From: Trissonchulus latispiculum
Taxonomy: Eukaryota > Nematoda > Enoplea > Enoplida > Ironidae
Assembly (NCBI GenBank): GCA_030248195.1
Contig: JASAND010012522.1
Location: forward strand, 42,603-106,602
DNA length: 64,000 bases
Direction: 5' to 3'
A program made the translations under genes and the position numbers. Below are positions 60,940 through 64,000 of the stretch, one piece after another. Numbering within the stretch: the stretch's first letter is position 1; each line of letters begins with the position of its first letter. A model generated the notes under the pieces. The model worked only from the letters and a program-made list of their open reading frames with translations. It was not told where the DNA came from and searched no databases.

Positions 60940-62069
60940 TAGGGATCGGACGGAGGTGGGATTTTGCCTCCGGCCGGAGCCGGAGGCAGGTCACCTCCGG
61001 CCGGAGCCGGAGCCGGAGGTAGACTAAAAATAATACTAAATTTTTAAAAAACAATTTATGGAATTCTGAACTTAATTTTTGCAGTTTTTGGAAGTGTTAT
61101 TATTTTCGGTCTTCAGGCATCCGAAACAAAACATTTGAATATTTTAATGCGTTCATATATTGTATGATGCTTAATAATTTCGTTCATTGAAATTTTCTAA
61201 TGCAAGTAAAATTTTGCTTTATTTCTCTAAGGTCTTTTTCCTCGAAGGCCTACAAAGTATATATATATATATATATATATAGTTATACAGATTCAGTGTA
61301 TAGCTATGTATACCAATCAACAAGAAACAATTAAGCCAAGATTGGTATATATTTTATGTTTAACATTTGACAATTAATATTTATTTAGTTCAATCCCTTT
61401 TAAGCTTTAATAAAAGAACTGAAACTGAAAGTATATACGTCAGCTTCAGAAGTGAGTATGAAGTTAAAGTTTACATTCTTGTGCATGTATATACGTACAT
61501 ATATATATAGTTTCATGTATATATTTTTTATTAAAAACATTTAAATCTATTATATTTAAATGCTTTTAAATTTTATGCGTAATTATTTCTCAGGTTGTAG
61601 TTCAGAAAGAAGAGTCGAAGATACGTATGTATTGGGAAAAAATTGAATCGGATTTACAGTAGTGAATTGATCAAGCATAACACTACCACTCGTCAAGCTT
61701 TAATTTCCATTTTTTAAATTCTACTTCAAGTTATTGTTTCGAACTAAATTGCTATTCCAATTGCTAATTTGTTCCAACCTGTTCCAAAATTGGAAAGTTT
61801 CCGCAGCAATTAAAACCTTGCATTTTGATGGAAATGTGGCAAAAATACTGAAATGTTAATAAAACTTGGCATCTCAATGAGAATTCAGACTTGATATTTA
61901 CGCAAAAACATAAGAAACAATATTTTCGAGATTTGAATGAGATAATTTAAAGTTCCTCCTTGAACTTACAGATCTCTTTGAAAAACTCCGGCTCCGGCCA
62001 CCTTGCCTCCGGCTCCGGCCAGCCGGAGCCGGAGGTGCCAACTCCGGCCGGAGCCGGAGCCGATCCCTA
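60940..62069. mobile_element. 1.13-kb hAT-like element with GGAGCC subterminal repeats
   Basis: GTATATAT at 60,932-60,939 and 62,070-62,077. Ends TAGGGATCGG and CCGATCCCTA (perfect). Next to each end are clusters of GGAGCCGGAGG/CCTCCGGC (60,950-61,020 and 61,987-62,060) in opposite orientation. The interior is AT-rich, with a TA repeat at 61,257-61,281 and no transposase. Confidence 0.87.
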
Positions 62070-62089
62070 GTATATATGTATATTTACAA

Positions 62090-63245
62090 TATTTTTACTA
62101 CGTTGTAAAATTGTGGTTAATCCGTTGAAAAATCGTTGTAAATGAAATTGGACCAATTTACAATGGTTTTACAATTTTTATAACGAATTTACAACATTTT
62201 TACAAAGATTTTACGACATGGTATATACATTTGTTGTAAAATCATGGTAACTGCTTATAACGCTTTTACAACGATTTTAAAACAAATTTACAACGTGGTA
62301 AATATGCAGTAAAGTTGTTAAAACTTATGCTGAAGCATTGTAAAAACGTTGTAAACAGTTACGATGATTTTACAACAAATGTACCATGTGGTAAAATCAT
62401 AGGTGTAACGGGGATTTGGGGTGGGCGGCCCCCTCCCCCCGAAAGTTTGGGGGAGCCCTTTTAGACCCCCCACGCCCCCCCCAAACCTTCCCCAAAAAAA
62501 TTTTCAATTTTTATGCTAAAAATCGCATTTTCAGCCATTGCTAATGCCGAAAAACATGAAAGCATTAAGTAATTTTGACATTAGACAGTGTTTTTAAACT
62601 CGAAAACTTGGGCACTAGCCAACCAGGGGGGGGGGAAATCCCAGATACTGCAAAATCAAATCTACACTTTATGGGTATATCAGTGCCTATGTTTAACATA
62701 TGGCAACATGTTTCTGAGTCCAGAATAAGGTCGATATTGAGTTTAGAAGTCCATAAAACCGTTATAAACGTGTATTTCTCGCGATAATAAACACGTTAAG
62801 CCAAAAATTTGGACTTTTATGAAAAATTTTGCAAAATTTGCCCTAAAAATGCCCAAATTTTGGCCAATTTTCGCGCCTTCGGTGCGACTACGCCAGGGGC
62901 CCCCAAAAATTTCTGGGGGAGTTTGAAAAAATGGCTGGGGGGGTTCCCCCCCCCAATTGCACCTATGGGTAAAATCGTTGTAAATTCGTTGTAATTATAA
63001 AACCATTGTAAATTGGTCCATTTTAATTTACAACGGATTAACCACAATTTTACAACGTAGTAAAAATATTGTAAATACGTATAAAGCCGAGGAAAAACCG
63101 TTGTAAATTCGTTAAAATCTCATGGTAAAAACGGATACAAACATTGTAAATCCATTCAAAAATATTAAAATTTCATTAAAATGTCGTGGTAAATTCATGG
63201 TAAAATCGTTGTACCTTGCGCAGCAATTTACAACGATTTTACCCA
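62090..63245. repeat. ACAACGATTTTAC-rich repeat block
   Basis: Phrases such as TTACAACG, GTTGTAAA, ATGGTAAAAT and ACGATTTTACAAC recur dozens of times in both orientations, interrupted by the element at 62,398-62,967. Left and right halves are roughly inverted copies (CACGTTGTAAA... / ...TTTACAACGTAG). Looks like a decayed inverted-repeat element of its own. Confidence 0.6.
62398..62967. mobile_element. 570-bp CATAGGTG hAT-like element (copy 1)
   Basis: GGTAAAAT at 62,390-62,397 and 62,968-62,975. Ends CATAGGTG and CACCTATG. G/C runs at both sides, TTCGGTGCG hairpin, interior in reverse orientation to copies 2 and 3. Confidence 0.85.
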
Positions 63246-63282
63246 TAAAAGTTCTTGTGTGAGGTGTGGTTGGGATGGGAGG

Positions 63283-63795
63283 CATAGGTGTAAGGTGGGG
63301 GAGGGGTTGGGGGGGTAGCCCCCCCAAGCCTTTTTTCAACCCTCCCCAAAAACTTTTTGGGGGGGGACGGCCCCCCCCCCAACTGGGGGGGGGGGGGGTA
63401 GTCGCGCCGAAGCCGCGAAAAATGGCCTAAAATTGGGTATTTTTAGGGTAAATTTTGAAAAAATTTTCAAAAATGTCCAAATTTTTGGCTTAAACTATTA
63501 TGATGAGAAATACACGTTTTTAACTGTATTATGGATCTTATGACTCAATATTGTCCTTATTTTGGACTTGGAAACATGTTGGCAATCAAGTTTTTGAGTT
63601 TAAAACCACTGTCTAATGTTAAAATTACTTTATGGTTAGATGTTTTTATCATTAGAAACGGCTGAAAATGCGATTTTTGGCATAAAAAATGAAAACTTTT
63701 TTTGGGGGAGGGTTGGGGGGGGGTCGCCAGAGGGGGCCCCCCAGAAAATGCTGGGGGGGGAGCCTCCCCCACCCCAAATCTCCGTTACACCTATG
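63283..63795. mobile_element. 513-bp CATAGGTG hAT-like element (copy 2)
   Basis: ATGGGAGG at 63,275-63,282 and 63,796-63,803. Ends CATAGGTGTAAGG and CCGTTACACCTATG. Nearly identical to copy 3 over about 400 bp, so the family moved recently. Confidence 0.87.
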
Positions 63796-63814
63796 ATGGG
63801 AGGTCCCCAGAGGG

Positions 63815-64000
63815 AGCCCCCAAAAACGTAGGTGGACCAGGCTACGTACAGTTTACCGCCTAGACACGAGAAGGCCAGACTCCCCTCCCCCTATTTAAGC
63901 CAAAAAGTTGGACATTTTTGAAAATTTTTGCAAACTTTACCCTAAAAATATTCAAATTTTTTATTCCAAAACCAAAGGCCATTGTTCGCGCCTCCAGCGC
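63815..64000. repeat. partial GGTGTACC-type repeat at window edge
   Basis: GTAGGTGGACCAGGCTAC, GTACAGTTTACC and AGGCCAGACTCCCC resemble 44,886-44,950. Runs off the window. Confidence 0.5.

Noticed and set aside
1..64000. tRNA or rRNA genes
   Set aside because: No sequence with a convincing tRNA B-box plus cloverleaf, and nothing resembling rRNA, was seen by eye; a tRNAscan-SE run would settle it.

Overview
This is a repeat-riddled piece of animal nuclear genome, probably from an invertebrate; I cannot name the species. The evidence is two intron-rich genes on the minus strand with GT-AG junctions and animal orthologues, a large load of non-LTR retrotransposons, a Penelope-like element and hAT-like and TTAA-type DNA elements, and LINEs whose proteins start with a 2A-like ribosome-skipping peptide. 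LINEs of that type have been described from animals such as sea urchins, amphioxus, molluscs and sponges. I see no bacterial operon, CRISPR array, rRNA or tRNA gene.

Gene 1 (33,658 down to about 3,169, minus strand) is tomosyn (STXBP5 family), a WD40 protein that binds syntaxin/SNAP-25 and restrains exocytosis. I could place 20 exons, about 1,230 codons. They run from the start ATG through the WD40 propeller region into a very long Ser/Pro/Gly-rich linker. The C-terminal propeller and R-SNARE tail must lie beyond position 1. Gene 2 (60,334 down to 56,491, minus strand) is the 5' part of RAD50: six phase-compatible exons carry the Walker A and Q-loop regions. No later RAD50 exon is visible in the 22.8 kb before the tomosyn start, which is the main genomic anomaly here.

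Mobile DNA makes up most of the rest. LINE A (23,739-28,261, plus strand, 4.5 kb, 14-bp target duplication) sits inside a Penelope-like element in a tomosyn intron and is nearly intact. LINE B (38,560-43,485, minus) sits inside LINE C (about 34,737-44,560, minus). C is also interrupted by a hAT-like element, which carries its own MITE, and by a second MITE. LINEs A, B and C share one plan: 2A-like peptide, PHD-like zinc finger, AP endonuclease, reverse transcriptase and, in A and B, RNase H and a C-terminal zinc knuckle. The 2A core is intact in A and B and mutated in C. LINE D (54.2-56.4 kb) is a decayed CR1/Jockey-type element next to RAD50.

Small non-autonomous elements are abundant, and many have exact target duplications that I could read by eye. 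They include 8-bp hAT-like elements (7.4, 18.0, 36.0, 36.2, 37.0, 45.6, 45.8, 58.5, 60.9, 62.4 and 63.3 kb), TTAA-flanked elements (0.2, 13.6, 17.8 and 52.8 kb) and an odd G-run-rich class with 5-bp duplications (14.2 and 17.3 kb). A 145-bp satellite-like array built on a TGACCACTGGTCA palindrome lies at 14.2-15.5 kb. The two host genes are ordinary; the unusual biology lies in the 2A-bearing LINEs, the nested insertions and the poly-G-terminated elements.
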